Source: SIG714 sp045629725 (GTDB lineage: Bacteria; Bacillota; Clostridia; Oscillospirales; CAG-272). From it: a stretch of DNA of 16,985 nucleotides. This document shows, piece by piece, positions 1 to 6,490 of this stretch; position 1 is the first letter of the stretch, and each line of letters starts with the position of its first letter. The DNA lies in NCBI GenBank assembly GCA_045629725.1, contig JAZQRT010000021.1, forward strand, positions 1-16,985. Reading direction: 5' to 3'. The notes under the pieces are model-generated. The model made no database searches. It was not told where the DNA came from and worked only from the letters and a program-made list of their open reading frames with translations. A program made the translations under genes and the position numbers.

Positions 1-1328
1 GCAGTGGTCTCGGATGCCATGATAGAGCCGACAAATGCACCGTTCTGCCAAGAGGTTGACTGGTAAACGAGAGGAGCGGTCTTAGCTCTGCGTCCGCCAA
101 ATACGATAGCAGAGATCGGAACGCCTGCGGGATTAGAGAACTCCTTGGAGTTGCAGGGGCAGTTTTCAGCCTTTGCGGTGAAGCGGGAGTTGGGATGTGC
201 ACCGCAAGTGGACTTATCCTTCTTGTCGTACTTTGTGCAATCCCAAGGATTGCCCTTCCAGTCAATTGCATTGCCGGGAGTGGGAGCTGCGCTGTCAAGG
301 CCTTCCCACCATACTGTGTTGTCCTCTGTGTTGTGAACAACGTTTGTGAAGATTGTATCCTTCATTGTTGTGTAAAGAGCATTGGGGTTGGACTTGAGGT
401 TTGTTCCGGGAGCAACACCGAAGAATCCGTTTTCGGGGTTAACTGCATAAACCTTTCCGTCTTCCTTGTTAACTCTGAGCCATGCGATATCGTCACCAAC
501 TGTCCATACCTTGTATCCCTTGTTGCGGTAAACTTCGGGAGGAATGAGCATTGCAAGGTTTGTCTTTCCGCATGCGGAGGGGAATGCTGCTGTAATATAC
601 TTGATCTCACCGTTGGGGTACTCAAGACCAAGGATGAGCATGTGCTCAGCCATCCAGCCTTCCTTACGTCCAAGGTAAGAAGCAATACGAAGTGCAAAGC
701 ACTTCTTTCCGAGAAGCACGTTTCCGCCGTATCCGGAGTTTACGGACATGATTGTGTTGTCCTGAGGGAAGTGTGTGATATATCTGTTCTCTTCATCAAG
801 ATCTGCCTTAGCATGAAGTCCCTTGATGAAATCTGCGCTATCACCAAGTGCGTCGATTACGTTCTTACCAACTCTTGTCATGATGATCATGTTGAGTACA
901 ACGTAAATGGAGTCTGTAAGCTCGATACCGATCTTTGCAAAATCAGAACCTACGATACCCATTGAATAAGGAATAACATACATTGTCTTTCCCTTCATGG
1001 AACCTGTGTAGAGCTTGTTAAGCTTTGCATACATTTCATTGGGATCCATCCAATTGTTGATGTTACCAGCGTCTTCCTTTGTGGGAGTACAGATATAAGT
1101 TCTGCCTTCAACTCTCGCAACGTCATTAATTGCTGTTCTGTGGAGATAGCAGTTGGGAAGCTTCTCCTGGTTGAGCTTGATGATCTCGCCTGTTGCACAT
1201 GCTTCAGCACGGAGAGCCTCTGTCTGCTCCTCGCTTCCGTCGATCCAAACGATCTTCTCGGGCTGAGTCATAGCAGCCATCTCATCAATCCAAGAATTAA
1301 CATACTTGTTGGTTGTCAATGATGCCAT
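1..1328 (-). CDS. pckG: GTP-dependent phosphoenolpyruvate carboxykinase, N-terminal part (runs off left edge)
   Basis: Interconverts oxaloacetate + GTP and PEP + CO2 + GDP in the cytosol; in fermenters it often works in the CO2-fixing direction. 442 residues are visible out of about 600 usual for the family, so roughly the last quarter is missing. Seen motifs: VARVEGRTYI near residue 90, YVIPYSMG, the kinase-1a P-loop AFPSACGKTN with F249, the family's active-site Cys at C253 and K255/T256, the kinase-2 motif VGDDIAW, and FGGRRAKTAPLVYQ near the window edge. These are hallmarks of the GTP family; the ATP-type enzyme lacks the FPSACGKTN signature. The ATG at 1328 follows an AAAGAGG ribosome site. 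It lies downstream of ksgA on the same strand with a 131-nt gap that holds its own promoter and no visible terminator, so some read-through from ksgA is possible. The long opposite-strand open frame here is a shadow. Confidence 0.97.
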   Translation of the reverse strand, partial: MASLTTNKYVNSWIDEMAAMTQPEKIVWIDGSEEQTEALRAEACATGEIIKLNQEKLPNCYLHRTAINDVARVEGRTYICTPTKEDAGNINNWMDPNEMYAKLNKLYTGSMKGKTMYVIPYSMGIVGSDFAKIGIELTDSIYVVLNMIIMTRVGKNVIDALGDSADFIKGLHAKADLDEENRYITHFPQDNTIMSVNSGYGGNVLLGKKCFALRIASYLGRKEGWMAEHMLILGLEYPNGEIKYITAAFPSACGKTNLAMLIPPEVYRNKGYKVWTVGDDIAWLRVNKEDGKVYAVNPENGFFGVAPGTNLKSNPNALYTTMKDTIFTNVVHNTEDNTVWWEGLDSAAPTPGNAIDWKGNPWDCTKYDKKDKSTCGAHPNSRFTAKAENCPCNSKEFSNPAGVPISAIVFGGRRAKTAPLVYQSTSWQNGAFVGSIMASETT

Positions 1329-1354
1329 AATGTTTTACCTCTTTATAATTTATT

Positions 1355-1375
1355 TGTTTCCAAATTTATGAAACA
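1355..1375. repeat. Inverted repeat TGTTTC-N9-GAAACA in the pckG leader
   Basis: A perfect 6-bp inverted repeat with a 9-base spacer lies about 10 to 30 bases downstream of the predicted pckG transcription start. It could be an operator for a repressor or a weak RNA hairpin; the sequence does not decide. It is not followed by a T-run, so it is not a terminator. Confidence 0.5.
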
Positions 1376-1390
1376 TTCTTTGTCGAATAA

Positions 1391-1419
1391 ATGATACCAT
1401 ATTTTTTATAAAATTTCAA
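1391..1419 (-). promoter_or_regulatory. Sigma-A-type promoter of pckG
   Basis: On the minus strand the -35 TTGAAA (1419-1414) and -10 TATCAT (1396-1391) are separated by exactly 17 bases, and a TG lies directly upstream of the -10 (extended -10). Predicted start near 1384, giving a leader of about 55 nt before the pckG ATG. Confidence 0.8.
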
Positions 1420-1459
1420 GTACCTTTTTAACTTTTTTACATTTTATTTTAAATTGTTT

Positions 1460-2317
1460 TCACTCACAAAGCTTATCCGCAATTCTTACAAAATCCTCGA
1501 TACCCAATTTCTCTCCGCGTATTGTCGGGCTATATCCAAGCTCCTCGATAAGCTGCGTCATGTTTTCCTTTCCGACATAGGTAAATTCCGAGCAAAGCGA
1601 GTTCACAAGAGTCTTTCTTCTCTGGGCAAACGCGCCCTTTACCACCCTTTTCAGTGTGGCTTCGTCCCTTGCTTTTACGGGCATTTCATCATACATATCT
1701 ATACGGATAACCGCCGAGTCCACCTTTGGCGCGGGATAAAAGCACCCTGCTCCCACGTTAAAAAGCTTCACAGCCTTTCCGTAATAGGCTATCATGGCTG
1801 TTATCGCGCCGTACTCTCCCGCATCCTTACCCGAGCAAAGTCTGTCCGCAACCTCCTTTTGAACCATTACGGTTATACTCTTCACGCCTGTGTCGCCCTC
1901 AATAAGGGACATGAGTATTGGTGTTGTTATATAATAAGGAAGATTGGCGCACACCCTCACGTCTTTACAATCTCCGAACTCCTCTGCGATAAGCTTTTTA
2001 ACGTCGGTCTTCATTATATCTGAATTTATTACCTTAACGTTATCAAACTCGCCAAGCGTTCTTTCAAGCACGGGAAGAAGCGTTGTATCTATCTCCACCG
2101 CCACTACCTTTTTTGCGCTCATGCAAAGCTCTCGGGTAAGAACACCTATACCGGGGCCTATCTCGATCACTCCGTCTTCCTCGCCGGGACAGCCTTCTTC
2201 CGCTATTCTTTCAACTGTTCCTCTGCTTATCAAAAAATTCTGTCCGTATTTTTTCTTGGCAAAGATCCCGAATTCTTCCATCAGATCTTTGATTTGCCCC
2301 ATGTTTGTCAGATCCAT
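1460..2317 (-). CDS. rsmA: 16S rRNA (adenine(1518)-N6/adenine(1519)-N6)-dimethyltransferase
   Basis: SAM-dependent methyltransferase (KsgA) that dimethylates two adjacent adenines in the terminal loop of 16S rRNA during late 30S maturation. 285 residues, normal for the family. Seen: YGQNFL at 24-29, SAM-binding motif I EIGPGIGVLT at 52-61, acidic loop VAVEID at 72-77, the catalytic N-L-P-Y-Y motif at 125-129, and the C-terminal AFAQRRKTLVNSL segment. The ATG at 2317 is preceded by GGAG five bases upstream. The gene is divergent from tRNA-Thr; I find no convincing promoter of its own in the 83-nt gap, which is mostly occupied by the tRNA promoter. No terminator is visible after its stop codon. 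Confidence 0.97.
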   Translation of the reverse strand: MDLTNMGQIKDLMEEFGIFAKKKYGQNFLISRGTVERIAEEGCPGEEDGVIEIGPGIGVLTRELCMSAKKVVAVEIDTTLLPVLERTLGEFDNVKVINSDIMKTDVKKLIAEEFGDCKDVRVCANLPYYITTPILMSLIEGDTGVKSITVMVQKEVADRLCSGKDAGEYGAITAMIAYYGKAVKLFNVGAGCFYPAPKVDSAVIRIDMYDEMPVKARDEATLKRVVKGAFAQRRKTLVNSLCSEFTYVGKENMTQLIEELGYSPTIRGEKLGIEDFVRIADKLCE

Positions 2318-2350
2318 AGTTACTCCATTTAAAAAAATTAAAAAGATGTG

Positions 2351-2379
2351 TTGACAAATCCTTGATTTTGTGATACAAT
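2351..2379 (+). promoter_or_regulatory. Sigma-A-type promoter of tRNA-Thr
   Basis: Perfect -35 TTGACA (2351-2356), 17-base spacer, -10 TACAAT (2374-2379) with TGA directly upstream (extended -10). Predicted start near 2386, leaving a 5' leader of about 15 nt to be removed by RNase P. The -10 sits at the centre of an imperfect dyad spanning 2360-2386. Confidence 0.88.
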
Positions 2380-2386
2380 ACCAAGG
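2360..2386. repeat. Imperfect dyad centred on the tRNA-Thr -10 box
   Basis: CCTTG (2360-2364) mirrors CAAGG (2382-2386), and inside it TTGT (2368-2371) mirrors ACAA (2375-2378). Both share the same centre at 2373, with 10 of 13 positions symmetric. The inner part is largely forced by the extended -10 sequence; the outer arms are not. Confidence 0.4.
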
Positions 2387-2400
2387 TCAACGATAAGTTC

Positions 2401-2476
2401 GCTGGTGTAGCACAGTCGGCAGTGCAGCTGATTCGTAATCAGCAGGTCGTGTGTTCAAGTCACATCACCAGCTCCA
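2401..2476 (+). tRNA. tRNA-Thr, anticodon CGT
   Basis: Cloverleaf read by eye: acceptor GCTGGTG (2401-2407) pairs with CACCAGC; D stem GCAC/GTGC; anticodon stem GCTGA/TCAGC enclosing the loop TTCGTAA, anticodon CGT (reads ACG, Thr); T stem GTGTG/CACAT with loop TTCAAGT; discriminator T; CCA encoded at 2474-2476. It has its own promoter and terminator, so it is a monocistronic tRNA unit. Confidence 0.97.
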
Positions 2477-2477
2477 T

Positions 2478-2515
2478 AAAAAACGGCATTTCGGTTTACG
2501 ATATGCCGTTTTTTA
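2478..2515. terminator. Symmetric Rho-independent terminator shared by tRNA-Thr and the facing seven-gene unit
   Basis: The 12-bp stem AAAAAACGGCAT / ATGCCGTTTTTT starts one base after the tRNA CCA. A T-run follows on the plus strand, and because the stem begins with six A residues a T-run also follows on the minus strand. It can therefore end the tRNA transcript and the minus-strand transcript that leaves the gene at 2591-2953. Confidence 0.88.
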
Positions 2516-2590
2516 TTTGCTTTTTTGGGGAAAATTTTGGTAAAAAGTTTCCCGCTTCGTTCAAATGCTTTATTAAAGAATCAAGTCATA

Positions 2591-2953
2591 TCAATTAAAA
2601 TCCGCTCTGACCTGCTTACTGTAATAGGTATAATAGGCAACGAGCTTTCGTACTCTGCCCTCGTTCATAAGGTCGGGACCGTGGATTATCACTCCGTCAC
2701 CGCTCATCAGCTCCGACATATGAAGATCCACGATCTTTCCCTCAAATATTTTCCCGCTTGTGGAAACGACTCGAAGGACATCTCCGCTCGTATAAAGACA
2801 TCCTTCCTTGCCAAGGATCGTTTCGCCGCCGTACTCATCTCTTTCGCTTACGTACTTTATAGGCTTTCTATCCAATCTTTTTGCCATTTCGATCCTGAAC
2901 TTCGGGCTGTACTCGTCATTTTTCTTACCGAAAATTTTAGAAAAGATATTCAT
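2591..2953 (-). CDS. Uncharacterised 120-residue protein
   Basis: I do not recognise a family. The N-terminal 30 residues are basic and polar (starts MNIFSKIFGKK); the rest looks like a small beta-rich domain (GDVLRVVSTSGKIFEGKIVD at 57-76, then a turn and SGDGVIIHGPDL at 84-95), suggestive of a small beta-barrel, and ends with a Tyr-rich basic tail. No signal peptide, membrane segment or Cys pair. One Cys at 52. It lies 21 nt after mltG on the same strand, with a weak AAGGGA ribosome site 9 bases before the ATG, and is the last gene before the shared terminator. Gene-like spacing and uniform codon use argue that it is real; function is unknown. Confidence 0.8.
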   Translation of the reverse strand: MNIFSKIFGKKNDEYSPKFRIEMAKRLDRKPIKYVSERDEYGGETILGKEGCLYTSGDVLRVVSTSGKIFEGKIVDLHMSELMSGDGVIIHGPDLMNEGRVRKLVAYYTYYSKQVRADFN

Positions 2954-2974
2954 CGTTACACGTCCCTTCGCAAA

Positions 2975-4402
2975 TTATACGCCGCTGTCCTCGTCATCAT
3001 CCTTCGCGCCCTTACCGTCCTCAATATCAAGCACGTTCTGCCTATGCTCATTATAGGTTTTTGCAAACATACAATAGCCCTCGGCATCGGTCACAAAATA
3101 ATAGTAATCGGTTTTGGCAGGATACATCGCAGCATTTATTGCATCAATAGTGGGTGTTGAAAGGGGGCTGGGGATAAGTCCTCTGTACATATAGGTATTG
3201 TAAGGGCAGTCAAAGGCTTTATCCGCATCTGTGAAAGGAATCTTCACGCTGCCATATACGTTTCTATAATAATACTGTATCGTCACATCGGACTGAAGAA
3301 GTCCGTTAAAGCTGGAAGAATTAAGTCTGTTGTGGAACACCGATGAAACGCCGGCATAATCCTCGGGATATTTTGCTTCCTCTTGAATCATAGATGCTAA
3401 AACGAGAACCTCATCCATAGTCATTCCGAGCTCTTCACATCTTTTAAGCCATGACTTTCTGAATTTATTCTTAAAGTTCGCAAGAAGCTTCTCTATTGCC
3501 GCCTCCTCACTTGAGTCGCTCCAGAAATAATAGGTATCGGGGTACAGATATCCTTCAAGTCTGTATATTCTGTCCTCGCTGCACTCAAGATCTTCAAGGA
3601 ACCAATAATCAAACTCATAATTATTGATAACGTCAATAAATCCATCCCTCGTGCCTATTCCATTTTCAACAAAAAGATCGATTATTTCGTCAACACTATA
3701 GCCTTCGGGAATCGTTATACTGATCTGCTCGCGTGCCATTATGTCGGGAACAAAGGCAATAATGAGATCGTCGTAATTCATATCCGGAGAAACGGTGTAG
3801 GTGCCCGATGCGAAATTATAAGCATCCTTGTGTCTTAACGCTGCGTAAAGCTTGAACATTCCCGAATACTTTATTACTCCCTTTTCCTCCAAGGCGTCTG
3901 CGATCACACCTATATCAGGAAATTCTCCGATGGTTACGGTAACAGGGTTGTCCGATTTATTCAAGGCAAAAATATCATTTCCAACAAGTATGATATTGAC
4001 TGCTAACACAACAGATATAATAAGCACGATCACAATATATGAAATTGTTTTTATCGCCGCAGAAAATGAGCTGTTTCCGTATTTTTTCTTTTCTCTTTTG
4101 GGTGCTTCAATATATATCGGTATTTTTTCTTCCTTCACCTTAGCAGGTGCCTTTTCTTCCTTGCTCTTTTGAACAACGGGCATCTTCTTGGTTTTAGGCT
4201 CTGCCTTTCTGATCCTTGTCTTTCCGGCGTCGGAATTATATACCTTTACGTCCTCATCTTCACTTGTCGGTTTTATCGGAGCTTTTTTCTTAGCCTTTAT
4301 CGGCGCCGTTGCTGCGCCCTTTGTTTCCGATTTTTGATTTTCAACTTTCTTTTGCTCGGTCTTTATCGGTTGAGTTGAGCTTTTCTTGTTTTCGTTTGAC
4401 AT
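2975..4402 (-). CDS. mltG: Endolytic transglycosylase MltG (YceG family)
   Basis: Membrane-anchored lytic transglycosylase that cleaves nascent peptidoglycan strands and sets glycan length. 475 residues. Layout: a Lys/Glu-rich cytoplasmic segment 1-115, one membrane helix at about 117-141, an extracytoplasmic LysM-like part (about 155-245, including IPEGYSVDEI), then the YceG catalytic domain. Catalytic region: LASMIQEEAKYP at 335-346, with E342 the likely catalytic Glu by alignment to the ASIxxxEA family pattern, followed by SSVFHNRL, LLQSDVTIQYYY, YNTYMYRGLIPSPLSTP and YYYFVTD, all typical. The C-terminus is short and acidic. The ATG at 4402 follows an AAAGGATG ribosome site that overlaps the TGA of the upstream protease gene (4-nt gap), so translation is probably coupled. 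Confidence 0.96.
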   Translation of the reverse strand: MSNENKKSSTQPIKTEQKKVENQKSETKGAATAPIKAKKKAPIKPTSEDEDVKVYNSDAGKTRIRKAEPKTKKMPVVQKSKEEKAPAKVKEEKIPIYIEAPKREKKKYGNSSFSAAIKTISYIVIVLIISVVLAVNIILVGNDIFALNKSDNPVTVTIGEFPDIGVIADALEEKGVIKYSGMFKLYAALRHKDAYNFASGTYTVSPDMNYDDLIIAFVPDIMAREQISITIPEGYSVDEIIDLFVENGIGTRDGFIDVINNYEFDYWFLEDLECSEDRIYRLEGYLYPDTYYFWSDSSEEAAIEKLLANFKNKFRKSWLKRCEELGMTMDEVLVLASMIQEEAKYPEDYAGVSSVFHNRLNSSSFNGLLQSDVTIQYYYRNVYGSVKIPFTDADKAFDCPYNTYMYRGLIPSPLSTPTIDAINAAMYPAKTDYYYFVTDAEGYCMFAKTYNEHRQNVLDIEDGKGAKDDDEDSGV

Positions 4403-4406
4403 AAAA

Positions 4407-5327
4407 TCATCCTTTTATTACAATATAAATTACAAATATTATTATACACACACCGATGGCGGGAAGAACCTGTACCACTCCGGTGTTTTTATTTTCATCT
4501 TTATTTCTATCCTTCTTTCGATATCCCTCGGGCGGTCTCACACCCATCGTTGCATAGTCCAAAAATATTCTTTGCGATTCACTGAACAACACCAAAAGAG
4601 ATACCAAAAGTACTGCCACCGCAATAAACACGATAAGAGGCAAACTTATGTTTTTTGAGATAGATTTCCAAAATAAGCTCTCAAAAAATATTCCGTATAC
4701 GTTATAAAGTGTATGGATCAAAATTGAACATACAATGGATCTTGTAACATACACCGAAAGAGCCAACAATACGCCTCCCGCAAAATATACCGGTAATTTT
4801 GAAAGATCAAAATGTATCATAGCAAACATTACCGAGGTAGCTATTATAGAAAAGGTCGCTCCGTATTTGTTATAGTCCCTCATAAGCACCGAGCGGAACA
4901 CGAATTCCTCGCATATGGCAGGTATAACAGCCAGTGCTATCACAACCCCGAGAATATTCATATCAGCCGGCACCGAATCGACCGTCCCCGCGGAGCCGGT
5001 GCCTGAGATCATTCCCATTGAAGACATTACAAGTCCCAAAAGAATATTAAAAGATATCATTGCAAAAAGCGTTGAAAAAATTATTGGCAGTTTCCCAAGC
5101 TCGGGAATCTTTATCTCAAGTCCCTTTGCATAATCAAATCCTTGCAGATGGCAGTATATGATGGATGGGATCACTAAAGCTATGATCTCAAGAGTAACTA
5201 TGAGAAGATAAATATTCTCTCCCTCTCCGATTGTATCGGGAGTTATGAGTCCTGTCAATATTACCGCAATAAAAATAAATATCGGATAGAGATTTACAGG
5301 AAGACTGCTTTTGAGCTTACTTACCAT
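4407..5327 (-). CDS. CPBP-family intramembrane metalloprotease (Abi/CAAX-protease-like)
   Basis: Polytopic membrane protein with about eight hydrophobic helices. Family motifs: E-E-F-V-F-R (the E-E-x-x-x-R pattern) after AVIPAIC, then MFAMIHFD, then ILIHTLYN, which together supply the metal/active-site Glu, Arg, His and Asn/His residues of Rce1-like proteases. Bacterial members act in peptide or bacteriocin processing, immunity, or unknown membrane proteolysis; the substrate cannot be inferred here. Starts are ambiguous: ATG at 5327 (306 residues, GGTGG site 9 bases upstream) or TTG at 5333 (308 residues). Both overlap the end of the 5-formyl-THF cyclo-ligase gene (stop at 5317), which points to coupling. 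The last about 20 residues form a final hydrophobic helix. Confidence 0.9.
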   Translation of the reverse strand: MVSKLKSSLPVNLYPIFIFIAVILTGLITPDTIGEGENIYLLIVTLEIIALVIPSIIYCHLQGFDYAKGLEIKIPELGKLPIIFSTLFAMISFNILLGLVMSSMGMISGTGSAGTVDSVPADMNILGVVIALAVIPAICEEFVFRSVLMRDYNKYGATFSIIATSVMFAMIHFDLSKLPVYFAGGVLLALSVYVTRSIVCSILIHTLYNVYGIFFESLFWKSISKNISLPLIVFIAVAVLLVSLLVLFSESQRIFLDYATMGVRPPEGYRKKDRNKDENKNTGVVQVLPAIGVCIIIFVIYIVIKG

Positions 5328-5913
5328 CGGCAATCACCACCCCTTTCTCCGTTATTATAATATCTACTGCATTGTCATATTTCCCACGAGGCAGACAATC
5401 AAATACCAACTCAGAAAATACAACTCCTATCTTCGTGCCCTTGAAGCCGCGCAGAAATCTGTCATAATACCCCTTGCCATAGCCTATTCTGTGTCCTTCT
5501 TTATCATAGGCGATCGCAGGAACGATACACACTGTATTTTGAGAAAAATCCTTTTCAATCCTACATTCCGCCTTTGGCTCCATTACACCGAAGGAGCCTT
5601 CTTCAAGGTCACTAAGTGAGCTGATCTCATAATAATCCATCAAGCCCTGAGAGCCCTTGACGCATCTGGGAAGATAAACTCGGCGCCCCTCCTTTTTAAG
5701 AAGCTTTTCAAGGGCGGGTCTTATATCCACCTCGTTTTTCAAAGGATAATAAAGCAGAAAGCTGTCTGCATATCTGTAGGTTGCAAGTTTTTCAAGATTC
5801 AGACAAATTTTTTCAGAAAAGACTTCTCCTGATCGGGAGGAAATTTCCGCTCTTTTGGTGCTGAGCTCTATACGCATTTTTTGTTTTTCGCTTACCTGAG
5901 TATTCACGGTCAT
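5317..5913 (-). CDS. 5-formyltetrahydrofolate cyclo-ligase (methenyl-THF synthetase)
   Basis: ATP-dependent conversion of 5-formyl-THF to 5,10-methenyl-THF in the cytosol, a folate one-carbon salvage step. 198 residues, usual length (about 180-200). Seen: the N-terminal basic MRIELSTKRAEIS segment, YYPLKNEVD at 55-63 (substrate side), MEPK near 111, and the signature PAIAYDKEGHRIGYGKGYYD at 132-151 that forms the nucleotide site. The ATG at 5913 follows a GGGGAGGG site at short spacing. It sits 16 nt after the DJ-1-type gene and overlaps the start of the protease gene. The family symbol varies (yqgN, fau/ygfA), so none is assigned. Confidence 0.94.
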   Translation of the reverse strand: MTVNTQVSEKQKMRIELSTKRAEISSRSGEVFSEKICLNLEKLATYRYADSFLLYYPLKNEVDIRPALEKLLKKEGRRVYLPRCVKGSQGLMDYYEISSLSDLEEGSFGVMEPKAECRIEKDFSQNTVCIVPAIAYDKEGHRIGYGKGYYDRFLRGFKGTKIGVVFSELVFDCLPRGKYDNAVDIIITEKGVVIADGK

Positions 5914-5929
5914 TCCCTCCCCTCGTTGA

Positions 5930-6475
5930 TCAGTCTGTAAATTTACCGCCCCTCAGTACCGCAGCGGCAGTTTCTTCGTTCTTAAGTTTCTTGATTATTT
6001 CATAAGCAAAGCGGTAAAATGCTCCCGGACCGTTGCCTGTAATTACGTTTCTGTCACATTCAATGGAAGCTGCCGTATATTCCGCGCCCTCAAGATATTT
6101 TTCAAATCCGGGATAGCAGGTCACTCTGTAACCTCCAAGAAGTCCCATTCTTCCAAACACCATGGGAGCTGCACATATCGCAGCTATATTTCTTCCACTC
6201 TCGAAATTGCTCTTAACGTATTCTTTAACCTTTTCGCAGTTATAAAGGTTTTCAGAACCGGGCATTCCGCCTGGTAAAATTACCATCAAGGGATCCTTTT
6301 CTTCACATTCCGTAATGGTGATATCAGCCTTAACACTTATCCCGTGAGAGCCCGTAACGCATTTATTATCCGTTATCGAAACACTGAGTGCTTCTATTCC
6401 CGCACGTCTGATAAGGTCAAGCGTTCCTAATGCTTCGATCTCCTCAAAGCCCTCGGCAAGAAAAACATATACCAT
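5930..6475 (-). CDS. DJ-1/PfpI superfamily protein
   Basis: 181-residue Rossmann-like protein of the DJ-1/YajL/ThiJ subgroup. Seen: AEGFEEIEALGTLDLIRRAGI near the N-terminus with the conserved Glu at 14, VILPGGMPG at 65-73, and the nucleophile elbow AAICAAP with Cys at 101. Members have been described as deglycases/glyoxalases or oxidative-stress chaperones, and are often annotated as a thiazole-phosphate biosynthesis protein; the exact role is not settled and cannot be read here. The ATG at 6475 has an AAAGGAG ribosome site that lies in the 15-nt gap after ftsK. Confidence 0.92.
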   Translation of the reverse strand: MVYVFLAEGFEEIEALGTLDLIRRAGIEALSVSITDNKCVTGSHGISVKADITITECEEKDPLMVILPGGMPGSENLYNCEKVKEYVKSNFESGRNIAAICAAPMVFGRMGLLGGYRVTCYPGFEKYLEGAEYTAASIECDRNVITGNGPGAFYRFAYEIIKKLKNEETAAAVLRGGKFTD

Positions 6476-6490
6476 TTTACTTCTCCTTTA

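Noticed and set aside
195..965. 256-residue open frame on the plus strand, antisense to pckG
   Set aside because: Cys/Val-rich product with no family resemblance; it is the shadow of a strongly codon-biased pckG that leaves few stops on the other strand.
2318..2350. ksgA promoter using TTGTCA on the minus strand (2357-2352)
   Set aside because: The -10 at proper spacing would be TTTTAA right before the ribosome site; the TTGTCA is simply the reverse of the tRNA -35 region.
1454..3160. Plus-strand open frames of 136-211 residues opposite ksgA, the 120-residue gene and mltG
   Set aside because: They are antisense to well-supported genes, have no Shine-Dalgarno site and no recognisable domains.
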